Origin: Urechis unicinctus
Lineage: Eukaryota; Annelida; Polychaeta; Xenopneusta; Urechidae
Direction: 5' to 3'
Assembly (NCBI GenBank): GCA_034190875.2
Contig: CM067354.1
Coordinates: forward strand, 43,257,275-43,321,274
Length of the DNA stretch: 64,000 nucleotides
The position numbers and the translations under genes were made by a program. Each line of letters opens with the position of its first letter. Positions within the stretch are counted from its first letter, which is position 1. Below are positions 28,502 to 56,800 of this stretch, in pieces. The notes under the pieces were generated by a model. It made no database searches. It was not told the DNA's origin and saw nothing but the letters and a program-made list of their open reading frames with translations.

Positions 28502-29250
28502 TTATAACGGACTTGATCTGGAAGGAGCAGTCATTTTTTCCTCAACCCCATCCAAGCTTATTCCACCGTACATAGACGGATCCCGTTCGACTTCCTGCGA
28601 GGCCCAACAAGATCCGTAACTCCCACTAATTCCCGCCAATGTTCCGCCACCGAACGTTGATAATGTCCCAGTTTTCTGCTTGCCCACAACATCCGATACT
28701 TTATCATTATCAGGAATCCGGACACTGGATTTGGCTGCTAGATAATCATACGGGGTACTAGATGGCGTCCGGGAGAGGTCGCGGAAAGATTCCACGATCG
28801 ATGACGACATACCGACTTCACCTGAATCAAATAAGGGATTCGTGCTCTCCGTACTACTTTTCCGCCTGGCTTTCTTGTGATTGATCTTAGGTTCGGGGTC
28901 ATCATTTTTGTTTGCCTCTTCCGGTTTTTCTGAGACATATGCTAATTCAGGCATGTATCCAAAATCATTGTTTCCGTAAGATCTTGTGTTTATCAAAGAT
29001 TCCCTGCGCGTCACTGGACGGGCGGGTTCGTCAGCCCTCGTGCGAGTGTAACGCTTACGTAGCCTCACTACAAGTCCAACTAGAAATAGCCCAGCGACCA
29101 CAACAGCAGCAACAATAGATAGCACGATCACCCATGGTAGTGCTGAAGAGGCCGATTCATGTGAGGAATCTTCATCAGTATTTTTAGTTGATCTGTCTGG
29201 AACCTTCTCGTCTACGTCATGGCCCATAGGTATTTCATTGTTCCTGTCCA
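28502..29250 (-). CDS. Gene B membrane-span and tail exon, second copy
   Basis: The encoded 249-residue stretch after the acceptor is identical to that of the copy at 31,258-32,006. It has a short Ser/Asp/Glu-rich stalk, a membrane span starting PWVIVLSIVAAVVVAGL, a basic stop-transfer RLRKRYTRTR and a ~180-residue tail, ending in TAA. A pyrimidine-rich acceptor (TTTTTCTCTTTTCCAAAG) precedes it and leaves phase 1. It could serve as an alternative last exon, be unused, or be an assembly duplicate. Confidence 0.8.
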
Positions 29251-29413
29251 CTTTGGAAAAGAGAAAAATCATCGTAAAAGGCAATTGTCAACCTTGTACT
29301 TGTTTGTGTACTGCCGCCGAAAACAAATTGTTATAATAAGAGGGAGTATACTGCTAGCGATGTCACTATCCGCATTCCTATAATTTATTTAGATACAACC
29401 CCAAAATCTGTAC

Positions 29414-29536
29414 CTTTACATGTGCGGGAGTCAGAGGATAACATGTATCCATGGTTACAATGACAAACATATGATCCCTTAGAGTTTTCACATTTATGAT
29501 GGCAGTCATCTTTCTTCTTTGAACATTCGTCGATAT
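29414..29536 (-). CDS. cbEGF exon, second copy of the last gene B EGF exon
   Basis: Same sequence as 32,170-32,292: phase-1 start giving DIDECSKKKDDC, six cysteines, ending RTCK then a GT donor. With 28,502-29,250 it forms a second complete 3' module. Confidence 0.85.
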
Positions 29537-31257
29537 CTGAAATGAACCAAACTGATTGAATTAGATTAACATGTAAACGATTGCCATCAAATGTTCGGAG
29601 CTGAGTTTAGTTAAATGAGTCAATGCTTGCTTCGTAATCTATCTAAAGAAAATATATTCGCCGCCGAAGAAGTATGCTTTCCCAGTTGTGTCTGTTTATC
29701 TGATCGTTCACTCAATACAAACACAATAACTTGCGATTGTAAACAATCGCCAATTTAGCATTGTACCAAATATTTAGGAAGGCGTTATATATGAACCAAA
29801 AAACCTAAGGATAATTATTGGATGTGAACGTTATTTGGCGTCTGAATTCTTGGTTATAGCCGCGGTTACATCACTTGAAAAGCATATTAAATACCCAATC
29901 ATCTTTAAAGAACAAAAGATACATTTTATTTGACATAAAACATTATATTTGTAACAAAACAGCACCACAATGTTAATAACAGCCAATATTCAAACGCCAA
30001 GTGGTATTCTGCACGTGAAAACAATCATAAGTTAAAATGCCTGGACATAACGCCGTAAGCCCCACATGACGCTAAATGCCATTTAATACTTAAAATTGAT
30101 TGACAAACTACGATGCTATGAGCACGATTCTTATCGTATTAAGACTAAGAGTTGGGCAATAACATATCAAGAACACACTCTATTTTCTAACAACCCCAAG
30201 CAATAAAATTAATAAAAATGATATAATATTAAGAAAACCCAATGGTTAGACGCTTTTAATCCCTATATATATCTCCTTTTGAGTTCCCATGGTAAACATA
30301 ATAAATTGCGATTGAAAACAATCAATGAATACGCACCTTTAGTTTATGAGGAAGGTGTAATCAATTATAAATGAATTATATTTCATTTTCAAGCGCCACC
30401 AAGCAAAATATAATAATTACAAGAATGGTTATATGAACTAAATCGGTAATAATATATATCATGGTGACATCCAAATGTGTACATAATAACTCACTAAAGG
30501 TAAATGCAAGTTTTTTTGTAATAATACAGAACAGAGGTACCCTTCACGTTGGTTTAGATATAATTGTACATTGTAAATATTTACATGGTGACATCTTTGT
30601 TATCACAGATCATGGTTGAAGCCGATTGTAAAATTCCTACCATAGACTCTAGTTCCGTGGTTATAACACAGCAAACATCATCATACGATCATCAACCGAC
30701 AATAATTGCTACATTAAATGCTCCCTGAGAATATACAGATATTCGAAAGTGTGTTGTAAATGATATCTTAATCAACAATACTCCAACTATTCCTATAGTG
30801 ACCTGGTACGAGCCATATGTCGAGTTATAGCGCGATGGCTTGATTCTTTTGGCATGTAAGATCATTTCACCTAAAGATTATCTTGTCGATATATCTATTG
30901 CATTAAATATCTTTATCTGAGAGAATAAAAAACATCACTTGCCAGAATATGAATGCCATATGAAATACCACAAAGTTGATTCAAACCTTTATCTGACGCA
31001 TCAAACAACAAGCGTCCAGGACGTAGTCTGGCTACCTGTCTTGAAATAGCATTACTGCTGACCGTGCGTCATGGAGAATGTGATCTCATTAAAATATATC
31101 AATGTTCGTTATTGACATTTTGATCCTGAAAAAAAGGTTAGGACAATTTAGCGTGACCAAAATCACGAACGGGACGACGGATACATCAGTCTTCAAAGCT
31201 CTCATATGTTGAAATACTATTCCACAAAAAAGTTCCTTAGCATCATGAAGGGATGAT

Positions 31258-48241
<16,984 letters not shown>

Positions 48242-48296
48242 CTGAAGAACAAAAGAAATACTGACTTTACCGATTTATTTATTGACCCGATGAATA

Positions 48297-48510
48297 CCAA
48301 CCACACTCAGGGGAGTATCAGCTTCATCAGCACACATAGTGAGTCACCGCCTCATCAACACCCAGGTGAGTCGCCGCCTCATCAACACCCAGGTGAGTCA
48401 CCGCCTCATCAACACCCAGGTGAGTACCAGTCTCATCAGCACAAAAACGAGTATCAGCTTCATCAAAACACAGGTGAGTACCAGCCTCACTGGCACACAT
48501 ATGTGAGCGT
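48297..48510. repeat. 27-bp minisatellite, about seven units
   Basis: The unit resembles CACCGCCTCATCAACACCCA plus GGTGAGT. The first three full units are nearly exact, the rest degenerate. A plus-strand frame over it is a by-product. Confidence 0.85.
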
Positions 48511-49344
48511 CATCCTCACTTACGCAATGTGTGATGCAGCCTCGTCAGCAACAGGTGGTGACCAACTCAATTCGGTACGATAATGCTTTTATGAATGTAT
48601 ATCTGTTACCGTTACAAAACAGAACGGTGATTCGTTGTGCAAAAATTACAAAAAATGTAAAGAATACATATTACCAAGTCCTATCGACCGACATTTGCCG
48701 GAAATTGCTCTATGTTTTAAAGCTCATCTGCTGATTCACGTACGAGGGGTCAATCATAATGTCACAGCTCAAGTAATCATAACGCGCAGAGGCTGTCGAC
48801 TTAAATTTTGAACGAGCAACTGTTGGAAAATCATATATGATACTATGTTATTTGTAGGTCTATGTATCATAGTGGTGGTCGCTTCTGGAATGCTGGTATT
48901 GTCTCAGATACCCTGGCCGCCACATCCATAAGTTGCTTTTCTGACTAATATTCAATAAACATAAGGTAAATTTGGCAAGTTTTGATGCATTTTACCCCAC
49001 TCTATCTCCATTCTTCCATTACACTTCACTCTAACACAATATCATACATGAAGTCTATTTCGCTACCTTAGTCGATGAAAACCTGTTGCGTATTAATATT
49101 ATATTTGATTCCACTCGATCCTCGTAAGTCTTCTTTGAAACAGAAGTCCCAACCTAAAATACATATATGGGGTTACATCAAAGCCGACATATCAATGAAA
49201 AATCTTTGTCAAGAGATAGCTACTCGCTTTTAAGTGTTAACCTTTCTATCTAGGTTGGAATTGGTCAAAGCTGATAATCAAGTGAACGATCGTTATGTGC
49301 TTACTGTGAAAATATAATGCGAAATCTATCCAAAAATGTGACAT
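48511..49344. other. Spacer between genes A and B, no recognised exon
   Basis: No EGF exon or convincing signal-peptide exon on the minus strand, although gene B needs a 5' exon either here or farther upstream. Confidence 0.5.
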
Positions 49345-49350
49345 TTTATT
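49345..49350 (-). promoter_or_regulatory. Candidate poly(A) signal AATAAA for gene A
   Basis: AATAAA on the minus strand about 560 bases after the gene A stop codon. It is a six-base match in AT-rich DNA, so only suggestive. Confidence 0.35.
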
Positions 49351-49909
49351 TGCCATAATTTTATGCACATGCTATGAATATAAAATATAGAAGTTCTGTA
49401 TTTTGTGGACGGTGTGAGTAAGCCTAAGGAAAGACGTTATCCGTTGAAAGATTATGTATGCAGAGAATACCTTACGAGTAGACATAAGAGTAAACAAATG
49501 TAGGATAATAAACCAACACTCAATCGTAAATAAATCCAGTGTATGTATAGCTTGACAGGCAAAAGCAAGCATTTAATATGTACGTGCGATGAATATTCAT
49601 TAGATGCATTATGAGGCGTTTTCGGGTACCGGAATTTCAATAATCTTAGCGTCACCGGGTTGTATGACTGAATGTCACACTCAGTTAGCTTACAGAATAA
49701 CGGAGTTTTATACCATTTCTAAAGCATTACTGTCAGCGTAAGCTTTGCTTCGTAGTCAGATATACAGCACACCAGTATGCATATGTTAATAAGTAAACAT
49801 TCCAACAGGGGACTTGTAAGTTCATGACCATCCAGTAATTTGGTTCGATTTTGTATAATCGCGTCTTAGTCATTCGTTCGTGAGTCACATCGGGTACTTG
49901 AGAAGCTTA

Positions 49910-50808
49910 TTATGAACTAACACTCCTGGTAAGTCTAGCATGTCTTCTCTGTTTCGGTATGGCACCAGTAAGCTTGGCTTGTTTAAGACTATCTCTTCGC
50001 GTGCTCTCGTCGCTGCTTGATTGGTACCCGCTTTCGTCTGTGCCAAGTCTCTGTCGCCGGATCCCCTTTCCACAACTGCGTACCTCAGTGGTACCCTTGA
50101 ATACCTCACTATCAGAACAAGAGGACGACTCACTGTCGACTGACCTTTGTCTTGTGAAGAGAACTTTCTCATCCATCACACATAATTCTGTGATTTTATC
50201 CGATTCTTCATCCTCCATGGCCGCTTTCTCACGACTTAGTTGATTCATCAAGTCGCCTAAGCTGCCGATACTAGATAAACTTATATTATCGACTCCATCT
50301 TTTTCCGTGTATTTTGGCGGTATATCTGCAGTGCTGTGTCTGCGCGAACAGCTGTTTTCTTCCACCGATGTTACGCTCAGGCGTCGAGTAAAGCTCATCT
50401 TTCGCTTGGGATTGAGTCCAGGAAATACCCAATCCCTACCTTTAGTCTCATCCAGTTCCGCATACACTGGCTCATCCATCCCAAACTCGGTATCCAACGG
50501 GATTTTTTTCTTGTCGTCGCAGACAGGATCTTTTCTGCCAACAGCGCCGCGGGCAATGGTGCCGTAAACCCCGTTGTCGTAAGCATCTGTGCCAAGTGGA
50601 TATGGTAATGCCCGGTCGGATTTCTTATTGTTTTTGCGACACCGACGGCACAAAAGGAAAAGAAGGAGAAGTAGAAGTAAGAGTAACAGCAGTGCTATTA
50701 GTGCCACGGTGGATATCTTCCAAGGAGAATCATCTCCGCCCTGATCGTCCGATAGCGGGCTTGTGGTAGCCACTAGCTGGCGACCAGGGTTCCCTTTGGT
50801 AGGAATGG
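49910..50808 (-). CDS. Gene A membrane-span and cytoplasmic tail exon
   Basis: The acceptor CTTCTTTCAG leads in phase 1 into A-I-P-T-K-G-N. A short stalk ([16 protein letters not shown]) precedes the span [20 protein letters not shown] and the basic anchor RRCRKNNKK. The tail of about 245 residues has tyrosine motifs (AYDNGVY, VYAEL), clustered basic-Ser sites ([19 protein letters not shown]), an acidic middle and a basic C-terminus ending TRSVSS, TAA stop. No enzymatic domain is seen. It is unlike the gene B and gene C tails. Confidence 0.92.
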
Positions 50809-53800
50809 CTGAAAGAAGGAATCAGATCGTCAATATACTGCTCTGGTAATGCGTAGTTTGTAGTTCCCATATCTGCGTGTATACAAGCAGTGTTTTTAGA
50901 TAAATAACCCCAGTGTATATATGTCTACGTAGTTTGCTTATGAATACACCGACCCCACATTGTACCTCGCCTTGCCCGCCTTATATGTTTGACTTAATGT
51001 CACGATGTGACGAATGACTCGTAGTTGACATGGATTGTCCTCGGAGACATAAATATACAACTTACATAAAATTAAAGTCAACATGAATATAAATCATCAG
51101 AATATGAATTCAACAGACTCACCTTCACAATCCAATCCGTTTTCTTTCAAAATCGTATTTCGAGGACAAGTGCATTCGAATTGGTTTGCAATGAAGACGC
51201 ATGCGTACTGGCATGACTTCCTGCAAGGCTGTTGGGTGGATGTTGGTCTGTCAATATCTGTTAACATACATTTACCATATTTAAATACGGATTTGTTTCT
51301 CTGTATGGCTGTACATTACCACGTCCACCCAACAGGGCCTTGAGAATGCACAATCCAAAGCCCGCTTTTGATGTCAACAAAATCTCGCACCTGATTTTCG
51401 TTTCAACGAGTGTGCTTTACCTCATACTGATGCGAAAGCAACATGAAATTGCTGTTATGACCACAGGTGGTTAGATGTGATTAGCCATAATAATAACAAC
51501 AGTTTGTTATCAGGTGCTGTTTCAGTATCTTCCACTAACCTTCACATGTTTTGCCATCAGCGTCCAGAGAGTAGCCATCCGAGCATCCACATGAGAAGCT
51601 ACCAGGCGAGTTGGTGCATATTTGCGTACACCCACTCGTGAGATCGAGGCATTCATCTCTATCTATAAACGAACAAACCAACAAACAAACAAAACAACAT
51701 ATAAATACTTAAATGCTTGCACAGATGAAATGGTCAAGTTCTCTGTCATTTGAAACGTGGATCTTAATCCCTTAACAAATATCCGATCGTTATTTTTCAG
51801 TAAGACGCTAGAAAGGTGAGATAGTTATGGCGTAGCAGCAGTGACAGATTTGCTGACCTTGGCAAGTTTTTCCATTTGGTGCCAAGGTGTAACCGACGTT
51901 ACAAGTGCACTCATATGACCCGATATGATTGAGGCAAATTTGCGAGCACCCGCCACGATCCAAGGAGCATTCATCAATATCTACACGGATTTGAAAAATA
52001 AATTACTCATTAAATCTCATTAAAACTTTTTCAAACTTTAAGGACAGCCTTTGTGATCAAGGTTAAACAGTTTTGGACGTATTGCCGTATACGTGAGGTT
52101 TTATTGGTCAGTTTAACGGAACTTGTGAGCGATGTATGTGTCATATTTCAACATGTTTCGGATTTTACCTTCGCAGGTATGTGAATCCTCTGCCAGGGTG
52201 TAGCCTGCCTCACAAGCACAGTAGTAGGAGCCTTGATTGTTCTCGCAGGTTTGACTACACCGACTTGTGTTCGAAGTACATTCGTTGATATCTGATCAGC
52301 ACAGCAAGGAGATGTGAAGCAACGAAAGCATTTCAATAATGGAATAGGTAAACGTTTAAAACTCCGCAAATCGTATGGAACTAAATTTATTGCACTCTGA
52401 CATGGAATACTGACATTACGAACATAATATGAAAAACAAATGACCTCGTAAAAAAGCAGGGTTCGAACTCGCAACAATGATTTCTAATCGAGGACTATCT
52501 CACCAATGCAGGAATTGCGATCCCGGGTATCAAGAATGAAGCCAGCTCTACAGTAGCATTGATATCCGCCCGCAGTGTTCCGGCAGAGCTGCGAGCACGT
52601 GACGTCATCGCCAATACACTCATTGGAATCTGCCAAACGCCATAACAGTAACATATCAAATTGCAACCAATGGGTAGCATGCGCAGATCAGGGGTTACCA
52701 ATTTTAACCGGTGAATTCACTGGTTGAATACCCTAAGTACTCATTGATGATGCTGAAATCCTGCGTCTATTCTCTGTTTTTATCAGATAATATTTTCCGA
52801 AACTATAGATCCTGTGTGCGTAGATGTGTGACATTATAAATTTAATCGTTAAAATGTAACATATAGATATCACTTTGGATATTTCTCCAGTATCTTAATT
52901 GTTATCACCTCTACAGGTGCGCCTATCAGCATCCAGATCAAATCCAGAGGAGCAAGAACAGCTAAACGAGCCGGGTATGTTGGCACAAATATCACCACAT
53001 CCGCCATTATCCTCAGAGCACTCGTCCACATCTATGTAACGCAATCAGAATGATATACACACCTGGCGGTGTTAAAATATATTCGTGTGACGAAACGTAG
53101 ATGTCATTGACAAGGAGAGACAATCATTGTCGCGTAAACATGGTAACGACGACATCCGTGGTATAAATTCCATTCAGGATAATCACTAACGTTATGATAC
53201 AAAAACGTACCGATTAAAACGGACGATTGATATGATAGCAATAGTGGACTTTACTGATAAGGTCTGGCCACCATCATGACAACATTTAGACATTCCTGAT
53301 ATTTCAGACAACTTATCACGTTTCTGATAATTACAGACTAGCTATGATAAAACGGTAGTTATGTATGGGAGACAGATACCTATACATTGGCTGTGGTTGC
53401 TGGGATCGATATGATAGCCTATGGTGTAGCACAGGCATTGGTAAGATCCTGCTAGATTCTCACACTTCTGTTGACATCCACCGTTTTTCAAGCCGCATTC
53501 ATCTATATCTGTTGTCAGGAAAGAGATTCGTTAGGGTAGCGCTCATCGTATAAAAGGGCCATTGATGATTACCTAATGATTGAAAGTCTTAGATAACTAT
53601 AATGTATACCAATTTGGCTCAAAGCCGGCTAGATGATAACATTATTTGTGGATGTTGATGTTACCATAGGTTAGATATAAGTATTATTATGATAAATCAA
53701 TAATGACAATAATGGTGACAGAGACAAAATGATCACATAGTGATAATGATTATGACAATGATGATAATAATGATGATGGTTGGCGTGGTGGTGGTTGTGG

Positions 53801-56800
53801 TGGTGAACATGTTACTGATGCTGGTGATGACAATAGTAGTTTTGACGATTTTATGATGATAACAAAGAGGATGGCGAAAACGCCGACAACATGAACTTGG
53901 TTGAAAGATCAAGTAGAGATCGACATTTACCTGAACAGGTGCGCCCATCATCCGCTAAGCGATACCCAGCAATGCATGAGCAGGTGAAGGAGCCGTTCGT
54001 ATTATTACACATCTGTGCACATGGCCTGAAGAGGCACTCATCCAGATCTGCATCATGAATTCGAATCGTACAACCATAATTTGAACATAATAATAGCAAT
54101 GTCTTAGTCCCCATTTAGTTACATGAAAAAGACTTGGGTGATGATGTTTAGAAATTTCAGTGATGGAGTCGTTGACTGAAGAATGAATGAAGTAGTTATC
54201 TGGACCTCACCTGTACAGGTGCGCCCATCTGCGGCCAATACATAGCCCGCGCGGCAACTGCAGTTGTAAGAACCAGGTGTGTTGGTACATATATGACTAC
54301 AGTTGTCTGTGTCGTGAGCACATTCGTCGATATCTGTTGAAAAACAATCACCGCATAATGTATATGATGTTTTTGAAAGAAACTAACTATTTCTTACAAG
54401 TTCAGACACCTTCTTTTGAATCTAAATGACAAAAAGCTATTACGACAATAAATCGTAAAATCAATCGATCTCATTTTGTTACATGTAAAAGACTTGGGTG
54501 AAGATGTTTATAGTGATGGAGTCGTTGACCGAAGAATGAATGAAGTAGTTATCTGGACCTCACCTGTACAGGTGCGCCCGTCTGCGGCCAATACATAGCC
54601 CGCGCGGCAACTGCAGTTGTAAGAACCAGGTGTGTTGGTACATATATGACTACAGTGTCTGTGTCGTGAGCACATTCGTCAATATCTGTTGAAAAACAAT
54701 CACAGTATAATGCATATATGGTTTTTGAAAGAAACTATTTTTCCTTACAAGTTCAGACACCTTCTTTTGAATCTAAATGACAAAAAGCTATTACGACATT
54801 AAATCGTAAAATCAATCGATCTCATTTTGTTACATGTAAAAGACTTGGGTGAGATTGTTTAAAAATTTCAGTGATGGAGTCGTTGACCGAAGAATGAATG
54901 AAGTAGTTAAATGGACCTCACCTGTACAGGTGTGCCCGTCTGCGGCCAATACATAGCCCGCGCGGCAACTGCAGTTGTAAGAACCAGGTGTGTTGGTACA
55001 TATATGACTACAGCTGTCTGTGTCGTGAGCACATTCGTCAATATCTGTTGAAAAACAATCACAGTATAATGCATATATGGTTTTTGAAAGAAACTAACTA
55101 TTTCCTTACAAGTTCAGACACCTTCTTTTGAATCTAAATGACAAAAAGCTATTACGACATTAAATCGTAAAATCAATCGATCTCATTTTGTTACATGTAA
55201 AAGACTTGGGTGAAGATGTTTAAAAATTTCAGTGATGGAGTCGTTGACCGAAGAATGAATGAAGTAGTTAAATGGACCTCACCTGTACAGGTGTGCCCGT
55301 CTGCGGCCAATACATAGCCCGCGCGGCAACTGCAGTTGTAAGAACCAGGTGTGTTGGTACATATATGACTACAGCTGTCTGTGTCGTGAGCACATTCGTC
55401 AATATCTGTTGAAAAACAATCACCGTATAATGCATATATGGTTTTTGAAAGAAACTAACTATTTCCTTACAAGTTCAGACACCTTCTTTTGAATCTAAAT
55501 GACAAAAAGCTATTACGACATTAAATCGTAAAATCAATCGATCTCATTTTGTTACATGTAAAAGACTTGGGTGAAGATGTTTAAAAATTTCAGTGATGGA
55601 GTCGTTGACCGAAGAATGAATGAAGTAGTTATCTGGACCTCACCTGTACAGGTGTGCCCGTCTGCGGCCAATACATAGCCCGCGCGGCAACTGCAGTTGT
55701 AAGAACCAGGTGTGTTGGTACATATATGACTACAGCTGTCTGTGTCGTGAGCACATTCGTCAATATCTGTTGAAAAACAATCACCGTATAATGCATATAT
55801 GGTTTTTGAAAGAAACTAACTATTTCCTTACAAGTTCAGACACCTTCTTTTGAATCTAAATGACAAAAAGCTATTACGACATTAAATCGTAAAATCAATC
55901 GATCTCATTTTGTTACATGTAAAAGACTTGGGTGAAGATGTTTAAAAATTTCAGTGATGGAGTCGTTGACCGAAGAATGAATGAAGTAGTTATCTGGACC
56001 TCACCTGTACAGGTGTGCCCGTCTGCGGCCAATACATAGCCCGCGCGGCAACTGCAGTTGTAAGAACCAGGTGTGTTGGTACATATATGACTACAGTTGT
56101 CTGTGTCGTGAGCACATTCGTCGATATCTGTTGAAAAACAATCACCGCATAATGTATATGAGGTTTTTGAAAGAAACTATTTCTTTACATGTTCAGACAC
56201 CTTCTTTTGAATCTAAATGACAAAAAGCTATTACGACAATAAATCGTAAAATCAATCGATCTCATTTAGTTACATGAAAAAGACTTGGGTGATATTGTTT
56301 AGAAATTTCAGTGATGGAGTCGTTGACCGAAGAATGAATGAAGTAGTTATCTGGACCTCACCTGTACAGGTGCGCCCGTCTGCGGCCAATACATAACCCG
56401 CGCGGCAACTGCAGTTGTAAGAACCAGGTGTGTTGGTACATATATGACTACAGTTGTCTGTGTCGTGAGCACATTCGTCGATATCTGTTGAAAAACAATC
56501 ACCGCATAATGTATATGAGGTTTTTGAAAGAAACTAGCTATTTCCTTACATGTTCAGACACCTTCTTTTGAATCTAAATGACAAAAAGCAATTACGATGT
56601 TATCCCAATGTCCGTGATAATTGGGTTGTTACTCAGAGAGACGTACTGCTAATCCATCGAAATAATATTCCTTGCATTCCGATGGTCGTATAAAATCATT
56701 ATTTTTGGGAGAACGTTGATAGAATGAGCTTTCATTAAACGTTGTATCGACCGAACTCAAGGGTTTATTCAAACTTCATAACAGTTAGACATACCTGAAC

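Larger units (their letters stand above)
26959..29715. repeat. 2.76-kb direct tandem duplication, left copy
   Basis: Runs from AAACACAATAACTTGCG to GATCGTTCACTCAA and is repeated nearly base for base at 29,719-32,471. Only a few substitutions and two small length differences (one A in an A-run near 27,261; a GA dinucleotide plus an A-run near 28,165) were seen. It carries the distal EGF exon, the membrane/tail exon and about 1.5 kb of 3' flank. Confidence 0.95.
54111..56595. repeat. Seven-unit ~360-bp tandem array of one EGF exon plus intron
   Basis: Exon starts are spaced 353, 358, 361, 361, 361 and 357 bp apart. Intron words such as AAAGACTTGGGTGA, GTGATGGAGTCGTTGACCGA and CAGACACCTTCTTTTGAATC recur in every unit. 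The outer units share GRTCT and ACA-GAC-AAC, while the inner ones have GHTCT and ACA-GAC-AGC, so the array has an inner, more recent core. Confidence 0.95.

Noticed and set aside
49372-49655. Hydrophobic minus-strand frames as a gene B signal peptide
   Set aside because: The hydrophobic stretches are not positioned like a signal peptide, and no phase-1 donor was evident; not strong enough to call.
54111-56595. CRISPR-like regular array
   Set aside because: Units are ~360 bp, carry EGF exons and splice sites, and the DNA is eukaryotic.
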